From Methanoregula sp. (GTDB lineage: Archaea > Halobacteriota > Methanomicrobia > Methanomicrobiales > Methanospirillaceae), in contig JAQWDG010000140.1 of NCBI GenBank assembly GCA_028705545.1, positions 1 to 5,179 on the forward strand: 5,179 nucleotides of DNA, written 5' to 3'. The stretch's first letter is position 1, and each line of letters begins with the position of its first letter. Of this stretch, positions 4,924-5,179 are shown one piece after another. The translations under genes and the position numbers were made by a program. A model generated the notes under the pieces. It was not told the origin of the DNA. It saw only the letters and a list, made by a program, of their open reading frames with translations, and ran no database searches.

Positions 4924-4940
4924 TGGCGCGAAAGTTCGTA
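4924..4940 (-). repeat. Right arm of inverted repeat around 4761-4940
   Basis: The minus strand reads GTACGAACTTTCGCGCC. Its 12-base part AACTTTCGCGCC is an exact reverse complement of 4642-4653, and the whole arm pairs imperfectly with 4761-4777. It marks the right border of the repeat field; coding-like sequence begins about 45 bases further on. Confidence 0.5.
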
Positions 4941-4984
4941 CAATGCAGAATCACAAGACCCCGGGCAGCTATCGCCACTCCTTT

Positions 4985-5179
4985 TTAGCGAGTCTCACCC
5001 CAGATCCGGGTAACCCTGCCAGCCGAAGGATCGATATCAAAGAATACCAGCAGGTCCGTGCAGTTGATCCGGCGATCGGCCATCAGGGTCGGGGGCCCGC
5101 GGTCGTCTCCGTTCCCTCTAGAGGGCCGCGGCTGGTCAGTGATTCCGTAGATAACTCCTCCGCTCCTGAGAAATTCCTT
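4985..5179 (-). CDS. C-terminal part of an unrecognised gene (cut by window edge)
   Basis: On the minus strand the frame is open from the last base of the window to a TAA at 4985-4987, giving 64 codons with no start in the window. The third codon positions are rich in G and C and the peptide looks like folded protein: SGGVIYGITDQPRPSRGNGD, a stretch of Asp, Arg and Pro, then INCTDLLVFFDIDPSAGRV and the end TRIWGETR. The alternation of a hydrophobic strand (LLVFFDID), a turn (PSAG) and another strand (RVTRIW) suggests a beta hairpin at the C-terminus. I do not recognise the family. There is no membrane segment in the visible part. The gene ends about 45 bp from the repeat field, with no T-run directly after the stop; the T6 at 4919-4924 on the plus strand reads as A-run on its strand. 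Its upstream part lies beyond the window. Confidence 0.7.
   Translation of the reverse strand, partial: KEFLRSGGVIYGITDQPRPSRGNGDDRGPPTLMADRRINCTDLLVFFDIDPSAGRVTRIWGETR

Larger units (their letters stand above)
4353..4940. repeat. Field of degenerate A/T-tract repeats in both orientations
   Basis: No gene is seen here. The region is built from imperfect copies of a few modules: CCAACTTTCG-[GA]-CC, then a T6-7 run with GGGATTTTC, then CAACTTTCAACCGGAAAA, then GGTTTTTAAAATTTC, then GCGGCAAAAAAATCCGGCCG. Copies are recognisable at about 4360-4420, 4421-4480, 4483-4551, 4640-4753 and 4754-4805, and an inverted copy lies at about 4872-4940. Fifteen runs of six or seven A or T occur between 4388 and 4924. 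Every frame through the region yields phenylalanine-, asparagine- and lysine-rich peptides, which shows that the repetition is at DNA level rather than in a protein. A non-repeated island at about 4552-4630 splits the array. It may be decayed foldback or MITE-like elements, or a structural DNA region. Confidence 0.65.

Noticed and set aside
4353..4940. CRISPR array or replication origin
   Set aside because: Repeats are not evenly spaced or of uniform length, spacers are not distinct, and no origin-recognition-box-like motif or Orc1/Cdc6 gene is seen nearby.
5114..5125. 12-bp palindrome CCCTCTAGAGGG
   Set aside because: It lies inside the right-edge coding frame and encodes ordinary codons; a chance palindrome is sufficient.

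Overview
The window looks like chromosomal DNA of an archaeon, probably a methanogen of the Methanomicrobia/Methanomicrobiales type. This is inferred from secreted proteins with many N-glycosylation sequons, GAGG-type ribosome binding sites next to TATA-like boxes, a GT-C membrane glycosyltransferase, and gene-poor spacers full of T- and A-runs. No marker gene is present, so the taxonomic call is tentative.

Layout: every supported gene is on the minus strand, so transcription runs from high to low coordinates. (1) 4985-5179 is the C-terminal 64 codons of a gene that enters from the right edge; it has no start in the window and is easy to miss. (2) About 3500-4984 holds no convincing gene. Its left part (3500-4345) carries an eroded open frame, a 41-bp imperfect palindrome, a long hairpin and an AT-rich element with TATA-like sequence on both strands. 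Its right part (4353-4940) is a field of degenerate repeats in both orientations with fifteen A- or T-runs of six or more. (3) 3192-3446 is a fossil of a secreted-protein gene: an intact signal-peptide coding stretch separated from its ATG by one in-frame TAA. (4) 2152-3195 encodes a multi-pass GT-C/PMT-like glycosyltransferase. (5) 1865-2151 is a spacer with inverted repeats and a doubtful small ORF that touches the next gene through an ATGA overlap. (6) 1233-1868 encodes a secreted protein with a clean signal peptide. (7) 321-1082 encodes a membrane-anchored or secreted protein with ten N-glycosylation sequons. (8) 1-320 holds nothing convincing, although the frame of the previous gene stays open for 90 codons beyond its TAG stop.

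Working picture (inference): this is a cell-surface locus. The GT-C enzyme probably moves a sugar from a lipid carrier at the outer face of the membrane, and the two exported proteins, especially the sequon-rich one, are candidate parts of the glycosylated envelope. The fossil signal peptide suggests that a third exported protein was once encoded just upstream. No defence system, CRISPR array, rRNA or tRNA was seen.
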